From: Aureimonas pseudogalii
GTDB lineage: Bacteria; Pseudomonadota; Alphaproteobacteria; Rhizobiales; Rhizobiaceae
Length of the DNA stretch: 50,618 nt
Reading direction: 5' to 3'
Assembly (NCBI RefSeq): GCF_014196835.1
Contig: NZ_JACIEK010000020.1
Span: 1-50,618, forward strand
Shown here piece by piece: positions 16,447-26,335 of the stretch; within the stretch, counting starts at the first letter, position 1; every line of letters starts with the position of its first letter. Both the position numbers and the translations under genes were made by a program. The notes under the pieces are model-generated. The model saw only the letters and a program-made list of their open reading frames with translations. It was not told the origin of the DNA and ran no database searches.

Positions 16447-18507
16447 ATGTCGACGGTTTCCCTGTCGCAGGATCAGCGCTGGCTGCGGCTGCAAACGCCG
16501 CTCGGCAAGGATGTCGTCGTGGTCGAGGAAATGGAGGGTCGCGAAGCTTTGTCGCGGCTCTTCTCCTTTCATCTTCGCGGAATGTGCACACCGACCTTCG
16601 GCGCCTCGGACCTTCTCGGTCAAGCGGTGAGCCTGACGATGTCGCGCTTCGCCGATGAAACGCGGCTGATCCACGGGATCGTGACGGGGTTTCGTTTCGG
16701 CCCGCAGCTCCGCAGCGGCTATCGACGTTGCGCACTCGACATAGAGCCCACTCTCGCAGTGCTTCGTCATTCTTCGAACTACAGAATCTTCCAGGAAAAG
16801 AGCGTCGTCGACATCGCGTCGGCGATCCTCGGCGAGCGCGACGTCAACGCTTTCCGGTTCGAAATCGTCGGCACGAAAACGCCTCGCGCCTATTGCGTCC
16901 AGTTCGGCGAAACGGATCTCGACTTCATTTGCCGACTGTTCGACGAGGAGGGCTATTTCTTCTTCTTCGAACATACCGACGGTGCGCACACGCTCGTCGT
17001 CTGCGACAGCGCGGTGAAGTATGCGAGCGCCTCCGGGCCGGCTTTGCGTCATGTGGAACACAGCATCGAGGGCGAGCGGCTGGTTCAGTCCATCATGCTG
17101 CATCGACGGCTTACCGACACCAAGTGGAGTTTCCGGCAGTTCGATTTCGCCGCGCCTTCGACGGCGATCGAGGGGTCGAGCGAGTCCAGCCTGTCGCCGA
17201 CTCGCGGTTGGGAACATTTCGCCTATGGAGAGGGCGCAGCGCTGAGTGCGCGGCAGAGGGGCGCGGCCACGCGCAACGTGGATGCGGCCGACGCGACGAT
17301 CGAGGAGATCGAAGGCCAGTCCACGGCAGCCTCGCTCGTTCCCGGTCGAAAATTCTCGATCGAAAGCGACTCGTTTGCGGAAGTGGCGCTTGCGGACGAT
17401 GCGTCCGTGTCGGGCGAGAGCTTCGTGATATCCGAGATCGAGCACCGGCTGATCGACTCTTCGTTCTTCAACAACAAGGTCGAGGACGACGGAAAGCCGG
17501 TCTACTCCAATCGTTTCAAGGCCATTCCCGCGAGCCGGACGGCGCGGCCTGCCATCCACATCGCCAAGCCGCGCGCCCATGGGCCGCAGACGGCGACGGT
17601 GGTCGGTCCCTCGAACTCCGAAGTCTACACGGACGCGCATGGCCGCGTTCGCGTTCAGTTCCATTGGGATCGGCTGGGTCAGCACGACGAGCAGAGTTCG
17701 TGCTTCATCCGGGTTGCGCAGAGTTGGGCCGGCAAGGGCTGGGGCACGCAGTTCATTCCGAGAGTCGGAATGGAGGTCGTGGTGCATTTCTTGAACGGCG
17801 ACCCGGACCAGCCGGTCGTGACCGGCGCGCTCTACAACGGCGACTGCACGCCGCCCTTCGCCTTGCCGGGCGAGATGAACAAGAGCGGGTTGCGGACGCG
17901 CAGCACGAAGACCGGCGACACGACCACGTTCAACGAACTGTCCTTCGACGACACGAAAGAGAAGGAGCAGGTGCTCTTTCACGCCCAGAAGGATTTCAGG
18001 CGTGTCGTGGAGAACGACGATGTCGTCGACATCGGCCACGACCAGACCCGCACGATCAAGAACGACCGCACGACGACCATCGCGGACGGCAACGACACGC
18101 TGACCTTGTCCAAAGGCAACCGATCGGAGACACTCTCACAGGGCGACGAAACGCTGACCATCGCTCAGGGCAACCGAACGGCGAGCCTGACGAAGGGCAA
18201 CGACGCGCTGAAGCTCGGGAGCGGCAACCTTTCGATCGCACTGCAGGGCGGAAACATGACGGTCGAACTGCAGGCGGGCAATCTTTCACAAACCTGCGCC
18301 GCCGGTTCTGTCACGATCGAAGCGCTTCGCGGCATCACGTTGAAATGCGGGCAAAGCACCATCGAGGTGACCCCGCAGGGCGTGACGATCAAGGGACCGA
18401 TGGTCACGACGCAGGCGACGGGCAAAGCCGAACTGTCCGGTCTCCTAGTCGACGTCAAAGGTTCGGGCATGACGCAGATCAATGGCGGCTTGGTGAAGAT
18501 CAACTGA
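16447..18507 (+). CDS. vgrG: VgrG (TssI), T6SS spike protein
   Basis: A 686-residue VgrG. The gp27-like region spans about 1-380 (FSFHLRGM, DETRLIHGIVTGF, YCVQFGETDLDFICRLFDEEGYFFFFEH). The gp5 OB-fold follows (ATVVGPSNSEVYTDAHGRVRVQFHWDR, SCFIRVAQ). The C-terminal beta-helix spans about 530-686, with short repeating (T/S)L-x-x-GN units. It ends in IN with no extra domain, so it is a structural spike rather than an evolved toxin-VgrG. The gene is followed after 2 bp by a DUF6931-like gene, likely a partner. Effector loading would rely on that protein or on PAAR. Confidence 0.95.
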   Translation: MSTVSLSQDQRWLRLQTPLGKDVVVVEEMEGREALSRLFSFHLRGMCTPTFGASDLLGQAVSLTMSRFADETRLIHGIVTGFRFGPQLRSGYRRCALDIEPTLAVLRHSSNYRIFQEKSVVDIASAILGERDVNAFRFEIVGTKTPRAYCVQFGETDLDFICRLFDEEGYFFFFEHTDGAHTLVVCDSAVKYASASGPALRHVEHSIEGERLVQSIMLHRRLTDTKWSFRQFDFAAPSTAIEGSSESSLSPTRGWEHFAYGEGAALSARQRGAATRNVDAADATIEEIEGQSTAASLVPGRKFSIESDSFAEVALADDASVSGESFVISEIEHRLIDSSFFNNKVEDDGKPVYSNRFKAIPASRTARPAIHIAKPRAHGPQTATVVGPSNSEVYTDAHGRVRVQFHWDRLGQHDEQSSCFIRVAQSWAGKGWGTQFIPRVGMEVVVHFLNGDPDQPVVTGALYNGDCTPPFALPGEMNKSGLRTRSTKTGDTTTFNELSFDDTKEKEQVLFHAQKDFRRVVENDDVVDIGHDQTRTIKNDRTTTIADGNDTLTLSKGNRSETLSQGDETLTIAQGNRTASLTKGNDALKLGSGNLSIALQGGNMTVELQAGNLSQTCAAGSVTIEALRGITLKCGQSTIEVTPQGVTIKGPMVTTQATGKAELSGLLVDVKGSGMTQINGGLVKIN

Positions 18508-18509
18508 CG

Positions 18510-19130
18510 ATGGCCGTTCCGATCGCCCCCATTCAGAAGATTGGTGCCGCCACCGCGGTCGAGGTCTGCGGTCGTGTCGCCCTGTCGGTCGATGCACAGG
18601 CCTACCTGACGCCGAGTCTCTCGCCGCAGGGGTTCCTGACGCTTCTCAATGGAAGCGGACTGTTGACCGATGCCGTGCGCTTCCTGGCCTTCGCCCTGCC
18701 GGTGCGCGAAGGCGTGTGGTGGGCCTGCATGGCCGGATCGGCCGTGCCCGGCGCGACTTCGATCGATCCCGACCCGGCCTATCGCGCGGCTCAAGACTGG
18801 GTCTACGAGACCACCGACGAGCGACGTTTTCTCTGCCTGCAAGCGGCCGAAAGTGTCCAGTCGGCGACGCCGGGTGCCTATGCCGCTCTCGCGGCGTTCT
18901 GGTCCGGTGGCAGCATGGCGCCCCTGGGCCTTCCCGAAGTGTTGCCGGACCCGGTGCTGGCGCCGACCGGCATCGCGGCCTCAATCCTGCTTGCCGTCGC
19001 GGCTGGAAACCCGGAGCGGGCGGCATCGTTTTTTCAGGACGTGATCGACCGAGGCATCGATATCGGCAATGGCGGAGACGGGCGCCAGCCGGTCGTATCG
19101 CAGTTCCCCAGCAGCAGAGCGTTCAACTGA
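18510..19130 (+). CDS. DUF6931-like T6SS-linked protein of unknown function
   Basis: A 206-residue soluble, Ala-rich helical protein with no signal peptide or membrane segment. The pattern FLAFALPVREGVWWACM, then AALAAFWSGGSMAPLGLP and IAASILLAVAAGNPERAASFF, matches my recollection of DUF6931, seen in alphaproteobacterial T6SS loci. Its start lies 2 bp after vgrG and its stop overlaps the tssA ATG (TGATG), so it is tightly coupled to both. That place is typical of VgrG-linked adaptors or chaperones, but no adaptor family signature (DUF1795, DUF2169, DUF4123) is visible. The function is unknown. Confidence 0.75.
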   Translation: MAVPIAPIQKIGAATAVEVCGRVALSVDAQAYLTPSLSPQGFLTLLNGSGLLTDAVRFLAFALPVREGVWWACMAGSAVPGATSIDPDPAYRAAQDWVYETTDERRFLCLQAAESVQSATPGAYAALAAFWSGGSMAPLGLPEVLPDPVLAPTGIAASILLAVAAGNPERAASFFQDVIDRGIDIGNGGDGRQPVVSQFPSSRAFN

Positions 19131-20383
19131 TGTCGCTTCCGTCCGTGATCGATCTGGAGGCCCTGTCCCAGCCAGTCGGCGAAGAGACATCATCGGGCAA
19201 CGATCCACGCGCCGACGGTTCGGCGCAGTCGCTCTACTACCGCGTCAAGGATGCGCGGGGTTCGGCTCGCGCCGCCGAACGCGGGAATGTCGATGCCGAC
19301 GCACCGCCTCCCGAAACTTGGGGGGTCGTCCTGCAGAGCGGGCTGGCGCTCCTGTCCGGGCAGGCCAAGGATCTCGAAGTCGCCGCCTGGACGACGGAAG
19401 CCCTGGTTCGGCTGGAAGGTTTCCTTGGGCTCCGCGACGGACTGCGCATGCTCACCGTGCTGGTCGACGGATTCTGGGACACGATCCATCCGCTACCCGA
19501 CGAAGAAGATGGCAACGAGGGCCGGCTGACGGCGGTCGCCGCTCTGAGCGGCGCAGGCGCAGCAGGGACCTTGGCTCAGACGCTGCGCACCCTGCCCATC
19601 GTGGGGATCGCCAGGCCCTGTTCGATCTGGAACTACGATCAGGCGATGGAGCTGGAGAAGCTCACGGACCCGGAACGGCGTGCGGCACGTATCGCCGGTG
19701 GCGCGGTTTCCCTCGAGGCCTTCCGAGACAGTCTGGCCGAAACGGCCGGGCATGATCTCCACGAGCTTCTAACGACGATCGAGGAGGCGTTGGCGGCACT
19801 GGCGGCGCTTGGCACCGCGCTCGACAGGGTCGCCGGCTATGATGCTCCCTCCTTCACGCCACTGCGCGAGCTGCTGGAGCATGTCGCGGGCTCGATCCGC
19901 CATTTCGGCGCCGACAAGCTCGCGACGCAGGAGAAGGCCCTCCAGAAGCTGGAAAACGCCGCGTTGCCTCAGGTGTCAAGCACCGCTGCCGCAAAGGACA
20001 GCGGCTCAGGCGTGAGCGGCGACGAAGCCTCGTCTCCCGTGCGGGTGTCGGCTTCCGTCCACCGGATCAACGGTTTCGCCAACCGTGAGGAAGCGTTGGA
20101 CGCGGTGACGCAGTTGGCCCAGTATTTCCGCACGACAGAACCGCAAGCTCCCATTTCCTATACGCTCACCGAGGCCGTTCGCCGTGCGCGAATGTCGTTG
20201 CCCGAATTGCTTCAAGAGCTTACAACCGACGCATCGCACATAAGCCGTTTTATTCTTGCCGCGGGCATGCGCATCGAAGGCAAAGAAGAGATTACCCTTA
20301 CTCAACCCGTCTATTCCACGTCGTCGCCCAGTAGCGAAGACAGTTACAGTGCGAGCAGTTCCGGGTCGAGCGATGGGTGGTAA
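19130..20383 (+). CDS. tssA: TssA (ImpA family), T6SS assembly cap protein
   Basis: A 417-residue protein. The ImpA_N domain covers about 1-130 (IDLEALSQPVGEETSSGNDPR, then FWDTIHPLPDEEDGNEGRL and WNYDQAMELEKL). A C-terminal part near 305-390 (INGFANREEALDAVTQLAQYFRTTEPQ) is like the short TssA variants. TssA primes and caps tube and sheath growth on the baseplate. The last 22 residues are an unusual Ser-rich tail ending in GW. The start overlaps the preceding stop by 1 bp. It is followed 23 bp later by tssB with its own ribosome-binding site. Confidence 0.9.
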   Translation: MSLPSVIDLEALSQPVGEETSSGNDPRADGSAQSLYYRVKDARGSARAAERGNVDADAPPPETWGVVLQSGLALLSGQAKDLEVAAWTTEALVRLEGFLGLRDGLRMLTVLVDGFWDTIHPLPDEEDGNEGRLTAVAALSGAGAAGTLAQTLRTLPIVGIARPCSIWNYDQAMELEKLTDPERRAARIAGGAVSLEAFRDSLAETAGHDLHELLTTIEEALAALAALGTALDRVAGYDAPSFTPLRELLEHVAGSIRHFGADKLATQEKALQKLENAALPQVSSTAAAKDSGSGVSGDEASSPVRVSASVHRINGFANREEALDAVTQLAQYFRTTEPQAPISYTLTEAVRRARMSLPELLQELTTDASHISRFILAAGMRIEGKEEITLTQPVYSTSSPSSEDSYSASSSGSSDGW

Positions 20384-20406
20384 TTACCTTATGACTGGAG
20401 AGAAGC

Positions 20407-20922
20407 ATGTCTGAGAGCGTACAGCAGAAGCTAAACCGGGTGCGCAAGCCCCGCGTTCACATCACATACGATGTCGAGACCGAAGGCGCGGCGGTCCGCA
20501 AGGAACTGCCCTTCGTGGTCGGCGTGCTCGGCGATTTCGCGGGCAAGTCCTACGAGCCCCAGAAGCCGCTGCGCGATCGCAAGTTCACGCAGATCGACCG
20601 CGACAATTTCGACGAGACCCTTCAGCGACTGACGCCGGGCGCGCAGTTCCGCGTCGACAACACGCTCTCCGACGACGGCTCGGAGATCGCCATCGACCTC
20701 AAGTTCAAGTCGATGGCCGATTTCGAGCCGGCCGCCGTGGTTCAGCAAGTCGAGCCGCTGCGCAAGCTGATCGAGGCCCGCAACAAGTTGCGCGACCTGA
20801 TGACGAAGGTCGATCGCTCGGAAGAGCTCGAAAGCCTTCTCGAGGAAGTTCTGAAGAACACGGACCAGATCCAGGCCCTAGCCAGCCAGCTCGGTGCGGA
20901 TTCCGGTAAGGGAGACGAGTGA
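20407..20922 (+). CDS. tssB: TssB, small sheath subunit
   Basis: A 171-residue TssB/VipA. It carries the signatures [25 protein letters not shown] and [20 protein letters not shown], and a C-terminal helix ([14 protein letters not shown]) that binds TssC. With TssC it forms the contractile sheath. A GGAGAGAAGC ribosome-binding site precedes the ATG. Its TGA stop overlaps the next ATG as TGATG, so TssB and TssC are made in coupled amounts. Confidence 0.96.
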   Translation: MSESVQQKLNRVRKPRVHITYDVETEGAAVRKELPFVVGVLGDFAGKSYEPQKPLRDRKFTQIDRDNFDETLQRLTPGAQFRVDNTLSDDGSEIAIDLKFKSMADFEPAAVVQQVEPLRKLIEARNKLRDLMTKVDRSEELESLLEEVLKNTDQIQALASQLGADSGKGDE

Positions 20923-22412
20923 TGAGCGAGACCCAGCTGAAGTCGGCCACCGGCGCCGAAGCCACGTCCGAGACCGGCAGCCTGCTTGATCAGGCCATCG
21001 GCGCGACGCGCAACACGGACGCCAACGAAGTTCAGGACCTTCTGCGCAACCTGACGCAGGAGGCGATGAAGGGAACGGTGACGTTCAACAAGAACCTCGC
21101 CGTGACGTTCCAGAAGGCGATCGCCGCGATCGACGATAAGATCTCGAAGCAGCTTTCCGCGATCCTGCACCATCCCGAGTTCCAGGAACTCGAAGGCTCA
21201 TGGCGCGGGCTGAACTATCTGGTCAAGAACACCGAGACGAGCGCCAACCTGAAGATCCGCCTGCTCAACATCTCCAAGAAGGAGCTGAGCAAGGATCTGG
21301 CGAAGGCCGCGGAATTCGATCAGAGCACGATCTTCAAGAAGATCTACGAGAACGAGTTCGGCCTGTCCGGTGGCGAGCCCTACGGCGCGCTGATCGGGAA
21401 CTACGATTTCGGCCCCGGCGCCGACGACATGGCGACGTTGCAGAGCATGTCGAATGTCGCGGCTGCGTCCTTCTCGCCCTTCGTGGCGGCGGCTGCGCCC
21501 CAGATGTTCGGCCTCGACTCCTTCACCGAGCTGTCGAAGCCGCGCGACCTCGAAAAGATCTTCGAGACGCCGGACTACATCAAGTGGCGCTCGTTCCGCG
21601 AGAGCGAGGATAGCCGCTTCGTGACGCTCGCCATGCCGCGCGTCCTGTCGCGCCTGCCCTACGGCTCGGCCGGCACGCAGATCGAGGAGTTCGATTTCCA
21701 GGAAGCCCCGGTCGATGCCGATGGCCGGACGACGGCGATGACGCCCGATAAGTTCACCTGGACGAATGCCGCCTTCTCGCTCGGCACGCGCCTGACCGAT
21801 GCCTTCGCCCAGACCGGATGGTGCACCGCCATTCGCGGCGCCGAAGGTGGCGGAAAGGTCGAGAACCTGCCGAGCTTCAGCTTCGTTTCCGACAGCGGCG
21901 ACACCGACCAGCAATGCCCGACCGAGATCGGCATTACGGACCGGCGCGAGGCGGAACTCTCCAAGCTCGGGTTCCTGCCGATCTGCCATTACAAGAACAC
22001 CGACTATGCCGTGTTCTTCGGCGCGCAGACGACCCAGAAGCCCAAAAAGTACGACACGCCCGAAGCCACCGCCAACGCGGCCATTTCGGCCCGTCTGCCC
22101 TACATCATGGCGACCGGCCGGATCGCGCACTACCTGAAGGTGATGGGCCGGGACAAGGTCGGCTCCTTCCTCGAGGCAAGCGACGCCGAGAGCTGGCTGA
22201 ACAGCTGGATCAGCAACTACGTGAACGGCAACGCGGCGGCCGGCCAGGAGACGAAGGCACGCTTCCCGCTCGCCGAGGCCAAGGTCACGGTGAAGGAGAT
22301 TCCGGGTGCGCCCGGCTCCTACAACGCGGTCGCCTATCTGCGTCCCTGGCTGCAGATGGAAGAACTCACCACCTCCATGCGGCTCGTGGCCCGCATTCCG
22401 GCGTCGGCCTGA
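20922..22412 (+). CDS. tssC: TssC, large sheath subunit
   Basis: A 496-residue TssC/VipB. It carries [58 protein letters not shown] and the C-terminal [24 protein letters not shown] 20922 is preferred; a GTG one codon earlier is also possible. Overlapping expression with tssB fits a strict 1:1 heterodimer. A second TssC-like gene follows after 13 bp; this copy is the more canonical one. Confidence 0.96.
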   Translation: MSETQLKSATGAEATSETGSLLDQAIGATRNTDANEVQDLLRNLTQEAMKGTVTFNKNLAVTFQKAIAAIDDKISKQLSAILHHPEFQELEGSWRGLNYLVKNTETSANLKIRLLNISKKELSKDLAKAAEFDQSTIFKKIYENEFGLSGGEPYGALIGNYDFGPGADDMATLQSMSNVAAASFSPFVAAAAPQMFGLDSFTELSKPRDLEKIFETPDYIKWRSFRESEDSRFVTLAMPRVLSRLPYGSAGTQIEEFDFQEAPVDADGRTTAMTPDKFTWTNAAFSLGTRLTDAFAQTGWCTAIRGAEGGGKVENLPSFSFVSDSGDTDQQCPTEIGITDRREAELSKLGFLPICHYKNTDYAVFFGAQTTQKPKKYDTPEATANAAISARLPYIMATGRIAHYLKVMGRDKVGSFLEASDAESWLNSWISNYVNGNAAAGQETKARFPLAEAKVTVKEIPGAPGSYNAVAYLRPWLQMEELTTSMRLVARIPASA

Positions 22413-22425
22413 CGGGCGGCGCGGC

Positions 22426-23976
22426 ATGCAAGTGAACCTTTCCTCCCCTTCCGAAGGGGAACGGATCGCCGGTATCGTCGCGCCACCGCTCGGGCTTCGG
22501 CTGACCGAAGCCCTTTTCGACGAGGACGAAGCGGGCGAGAGCGATCTCGCCCGCTTCGTCGGGAGCGATGATACGGCGGAAGCCCTGCAGCTCTGGTTCG
22601 GCGACCGGCTGCAAAATCTTCTGACCCGCACAGGAGGCGGTCTTCGTGCCGCGATCGACCGCGACATCGCCGCGATCGACGACCTCCTGTCGGTGCAGGT
22701 CGACGAAATCCTGCACCGTGATGAGTTCCAGGCGCTCGAGGCGTCGTGGCGTGGCCTGGACCATCTGCTGGCCTCTGCCGACAACGACGAACGCGTCGTG
22801 GTGCGCATCATGTCAGCCACGTGGGCGGAGTTGGCGCGAGACTTCAACCGCGCGTCGGAATTCGACCGCAGCCTGCTGTTCGAGCGCCTGTACAGCGACG
22901 AGTTCGGCATGCCCGGCGGGCTGCCGTACGGACTCGTCCTGTGCGACTACGAGATCCAGCATCGGCACGGCGCGGCGCGCGGCATTCCCGGCGACGACAT
23001 CTCCACCCTGGCCTCGTTGGCCGGCGTCGCGGCCGCTGCGTTCGCCCCGTGCGTCATCGGTGCGAGCCCTGCCCTTCTCGGCGTCGAAGAGTTCTCCGAA
23101 CTGTCCTTCGTTCAGGACATCGCCCTCCCCTTCCGCGGCACGGACTACGCTCGCTGGCGTGCCCTTCAGGCCCAGGACGACAGCCGCTTCCTAGCCGTCA
23201 CAGCGCCGCGCATTCTGCTGCGACGACGCCACGCGGACAGCGGCGCTCGCACCGACGGGTTTCGCTACGAGGAAGGCCGGCATGGCCTGCCCGTCAAGAA
23301 CTGGCTCTTCGGCAACGGTGTCTATGCGTTCGGCGCCGTTGTCGTCACGTCGTTCCGTGACTGGAGCTGGTTTGCCGACATTCGCGGCACCCGGCAGGAT
23401 GAGAGCGGCGCGGGCTTGGTCGAGAATCTGCCCAGCGCTCCCTTTTCCACAGGAGAAGCGGAGGCCTATCGCCGGCCGCTCGAAGTGGAGCTGACCGACC
23501 GCAAGCAGAAGCAGATGGAGGAAATCGGGCTGATGACCCTCAGTCCATGCCGTTACACGCCAAACTCGGCCTTCCTCGGGGCGCCCTCCCTTCATGCTCC
23601 CGCCCACGCGGGAACCGACGTGCGCGCCGCCAACGAACGCATCTCGTCCATGCTCCAATACATCCTCTGCGTCAGCCGCTTCGCCCATTACATCAAGGTC
23701 ATCGCCCGCGATGTCATGGGGGCATTCACCACGGCCGACGAATTGCAGTCGCGCTTGAGCACGTGGCTTCAGCAATATGTCACCGGCAATGCCGACGCTC
23801 CCGAGGAGTTGAAAGCGCAGTATCCGCTGAACAGTTCCCGCGTCGAGATCCGCGAAGTTCCCGGCAAGCCGGGATCCTTTGCTTGCGTGATGCATCTCAA
23901 GCCGCATTTCCAGATCGACCAGATGGTGGCTTCGTTCCGTCTCTTCACGGAACTGAATGGCCTTCGCGAGCGCTAG
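22426..23976 (+). CDS. Second TssC-like sheath protein (compare TssC40 of Agrobacterium)
   Basis: A 516-residue paralogue of the preceding TssC. Corresponding motifs are HRDEFQALEASWRGLDHLL, DEFGMPGGLPYGLVLCDYEI, DDSRFLAVTAPRILLRR and the C-terminal AFTTADELQSRLSTWLQQYVTG. An N-terminal extension of about 50 residues (VAPPLGLRLTEALFDEDEA) and more divergence suggest a distinct role. Agrobacterium T6SS has a comparable pair, TssC41 and TssC40. No second TssB is present, so the two TssC proteins would share one TssB or this one acts otherwise, for example at a baseplate or cap end of the sheath; that is inference. Confidence 0.9.
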   Translation: MQVNLSSPSEGERIAGIVAPPLGLRLTEALFDEDEAGESDLARFVGSDDTAEALQLWFGDRLQNLLTRTGGGLRAAIDRDIAAIDDLLSVQVDEILHRDEFQALEASWRGLDHLLASADNDERVVVRIMSATWAELARDFNRASEFDRSLLFERLYSDEFGMPGGLPYGLVLCDYEIQHRHGAARGIPGDDISTLASLAGVAAAAFAPCVIGASPALLGVEEFSELSFVQDIALPFRGTDYARWRALQAQDDSRFLAVTAPRILLRRRHADSGARTDGFRYEEGRHGLPVKNWLFGNGVYAFGAVVVTSFRDWSWFADIRGTRQDESGAGLVENLPSAPFSTGEAEAYRRPLEVELTDRKQKQMEEIGLMTLSPCRYTPNSAFLGAPSLHAPAHAGTDVRAANERISSMLQYILCVSRFAHYIKVIARDVMGAFTTADELQSRLSTWLQQYVTGNADAPEELKAQYPLNSSRVEIREVPGKPGSFACVMHLKPHFQIDQMVASFRLFTELNGLRER

Positions 23977-23984
23977 AGCCTCCC

Positions 23985-24479
23985 ATGTCGAACACGCGAG
24001 GCCGCCAACCCGTTCGTCTCTCCGTCCTCGACCGCCTTCTGGCCGGTGATGCGGCGGAGGGTTCGCGGGAAACGCTCGCCAGCGTGGCGGCCATACGCAA
24101 CAGCGTCCGGCGCGACCTAGAGGCGCTATTCAACACGCGTCCCTGCCAGGTTTCCGCGCCGGCTCAGCTCAAGGAGCTCCGGACGTCGCTCCTCACCTAT
24201 GGGCTCAGCGATCTGCAGACGCGCCCCATGGCGTCGGATGCCCAGCGCGACGCTTTCCGGCGGCAGTTCGAGGACGTGATCCGCCGCTTCGAGCCGAGGC
24301 TGCGCGATGTCAGCGTCGAGATGGTCGGCCTTGCCAACACGCTGGATCGGACCTTGCGCTTTCGCATCCGCGGCCTTCTCGTCACCGAAGCCGGCGTTGA
24401 CACGATCGTCTACGATACGGCGATCGATCCGGCAGCGCGCAACCTTTCGATCACCGGCGTCGAAGCCGGCGGCGCATGA
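23985..24479 (+). CDS. tssE: TssE, gp25-like baseplate wedge protein
   Basis: A 164-residue protein with the gp25-like fold: LFNTRPCQVSAPAQLKELRTSLLTYGL, then IRRFEPRLRDVSVE, the conserved ERFEPRL-like helix that nucleates the sheath. The first 50 residues (SVLDRLLAGD) match the usual TssE start. The ATG lies 8 bp after the second TssC gene. It is cytoplasmic and part of the TssE/TssF/TssG wedge. Confidence 0.93.
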   Translation: MSNTRGRQPVRLSVLDRLLAGDAAEGSRETLASVAAIRNSVRRDLEALFNTRPCQVSAPAQLKELRTSLLTYGLSDLQTRPMASDAQRDAFRRQFEDVIRRFEPRLRDVSVEMVGLANTLDRTLRFRIRGLLVTEAGVDTIVYDTAIDPAARNLSITGVEAGGA

Positions 24480-24496
24480 TCGGCTGAAGGGGTGCG

Positions 24497-26335
24497 ATGT
24501 CCGATAGTTTTCTGACCCACTACAATCGGGAGCTGCTGGCGATCCGGCGCACGGCCGCGGAGTTCGCGGCCGAGCACCCGCGCATCGCCGGTCGCCTTCG
24601 TCTGTCGGCCGACGCCGTCGAGGATCCCTCTGTCGGCCGCCTCATCGAGAGCTTCGCCTTTCTGACCGCGCGGGTACGCCAGAAGCTCGACGACGACTTC
24701 CCCGAACTGACCGATGCCCTGCTCGGCATGCTCTATCCGCATTACCAGCGGCCGATCCCGTCCATGTCGGTGCTTCAAGTGGAGCCGCCGGCCGACCTGC
24801 AGGAGCGCTACCTGATCGAGGCCGGAGCCATGCTGGACACCGAGCCGGTGGAGGGGGAAACGTGCCGGTTCCGTACGGCCTATCCGGTCGAGCTGCATCC
24901 CATGCGGCTGGTGGGCGCCAGCCTGGCCAGCCGCCCCTTTCAGGCGCCGATCGTACCGGATGCCGCTGGCGCGGTTTCGTGCCTTCGTCTGACATTGGAG
25001 CCGACCTCGGGCGAACGCAGCTTCGCCGACATCGCCCCCGGGCGTGTCCGTCTGTTTCTGCGCGGCCAGCCCTCGCTCACCTATCAACTCTACGAACTGC
25101 TTCTGAACGACGCGCTGGCCGTCGCTTTTGCAAATGGTCCAGGCGACACCGACCCCGTCGTCGCCGAGCCGACGGCCCTGCGCCCCGTCGGGTTCGGTTC
25201 GGACGAGGGCCTGCTGCTTTATCCCGAGACCGCCCATGCCGGCTATCGCCTGCTGACGGAGTTCTTCGTCTTCCCGGAAAAGTTTCTGTTTGTCGATCTG
25301 GACCTGCCGGAGGCCGCGCGTCTCGATCCGGAAGCACGGCGCCTCGAGATCTTCGTCTTTCTCAAGCGTTCGGCATCCTCGATCGAGCGAGCGGTGTCAC
25401 CGGAGGCTTTCGCACTGGGTTGCACGCCGGTCGTCAACCTCTTCCCACAAGCGGCCGAGCCGATCCGCCTCGACCAAAGGACGAGCGAATACCGCATCGT
25501 TCCCGACAGCCGGCGACAGGCTGCCCTCGAAGTCTACAGCATCGACAACGTAGCGATCAGCGGCGGTGGCCGGGAATCGCCACAGCAGGCCCTTCCATTC
25601 TACAGTCTCCGACATGCCGACGCCTCGCAGGGCCGAACCGACGATCGCTCGCACGAGGTCTGGTGGCTGGCCAACCAGCGCGAAGGATCTGCCGATCATC
25701 CCGGCACGGAAACGCTGATTTCGCTGGTGGATCCCGATTTCGACGCGCGGGCTCTCCCCGACGCCGTGCTCTCGGTCGATACGATGTGCCTCAATCGGGA
25801 CCTGCCAGAGCGCCTGCCTTTCGGCGGCTCGCAACCGCGGCTTTCCATGGTGAGGCCCTCGCCGGCCATCGCGAAGCTGCGCCTCCTGACCCCTCCGACG
25901 CCGACCTTGCGCAATCCCTTCGGTCAGGCAGGACGCTGGAGGTTGATCTCGCATCTTGCGCTCAATCATCTGTCACTGGTCGAAGCCGAAGATGCCAGCG
26001 CGATCCGCGAACTCCTGACCCTCTACGACGTGAAGGATTCGGCGGAGACGCGTGCGCTGATCGACGGCGTCCTGTCGGTCTCGGCCAAATTGGGTTCGGC
26101 CCGCGTGCGAGGCGTCGATCAAATCGCCTTCTGTCGGGGCGTCGATGTCGAGATCCTCTTCGAGGATGCCAACTTCTCCGGCTCCAGCGTCTTCCTGCTC
26201 GCCAGCATTCTCGAGCGCTTTCTCGGGCTCTACGCCTCCGTCAATTCCTTTTCCCGTCTCACCGCCCGCATCAAAGGGCGCACCGGAGTTCTGCGCCAAT
26301 GGCCAAGTCGCGCCGGCGACCGCGTTCTTCTCTGA
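24497..26335 (+). CDS. tssF: TssF, baseplate wedge protein
   Basis: A 612-residue VasA/TssF, normal length. It begins FLTHYNRELLAIRRTAAEFAAEHP, the family start. DFPELTDALLGMLYPHYQRP and GFGSDEGLLLYPETAHAGYRLLTEFFVFPEKFLF are further signatures. The C-terminus (FCRGVDVEILFEDANFSG) is also typical. A GAAGGGG ribosome-binding site precedes the ATG. It overlaps tssG by 37 bp, which fits the fixed TssF2:TssG1 wedge. Confidence 0.95.
   Translation: MSDSFLTHYNRELLAIRRTAAEFAAEHPRIAGRLRLSADAVEDPSVGRLIESFAFLTARVRQKLDDDFPELTDALLGMLYPHYQRPIPSMSVLQVEPPADLQERYLIEAGAMLDTEPVEGETCRFRTAYPVELHPMRLVGASLASRPFQAPIVPDAAGAVSCLRLTLEPTSGERSFADIAPGRVRLFLRGQPSLTYQLYELLLNDALAVAFANGPGDTDPVVAEPTALRPVGFGSDEGLLLYPETAHAGYRLLTEFFVFPEKFLFVDLDLPEAARLDPEARRLEIFVFLKRSASSIERAVSPEAFALGCTPVVNLFPQAAEPIRLDQRTSEYRIVPDSRRQAALEVYSIDNVAISGGGRESPQQALPFYSLRHADASQGRTDDRSHEVWWLANQREGSADHPGTETLISLVDPDFDARALPDAVLSVDTMCLNRDLPERLPFGGSQPRLSMVRPSPAIAKLRLLTPPTPTLRNPFGQAGRWRLISHLALNHLSLVEAEDASAIRELLTLYDVKDSAETRALIDGVLSVSAKLGSARVRGVDQIAFCRGVDVEILFEDANFSGSSVFLLASILERFLGLYASVNSFSRLTARIKGRTGVLRQWPSRAGDRVLL

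Noticed and set aside
16372-18039. A 555-codon open frame antisense to vgrG
   Set aside because: It lacks a ribosome-binding site and any recognised domain, while the plus strand is clearly vgrG.
18060-18300. Repeated units at the vgrG 3' end as a DNA repeat or CRISPR-like array
   Set aside because: They encode the beta-helix rungs of VgrG, vary in sequence, and have no spacer structure.
21198-22910. A 570-codon open frame antisense to the two tssC genes
   Set aside because: Same reason; it crosses the border of two real genes and has an Arg-rich, low-quality translation.
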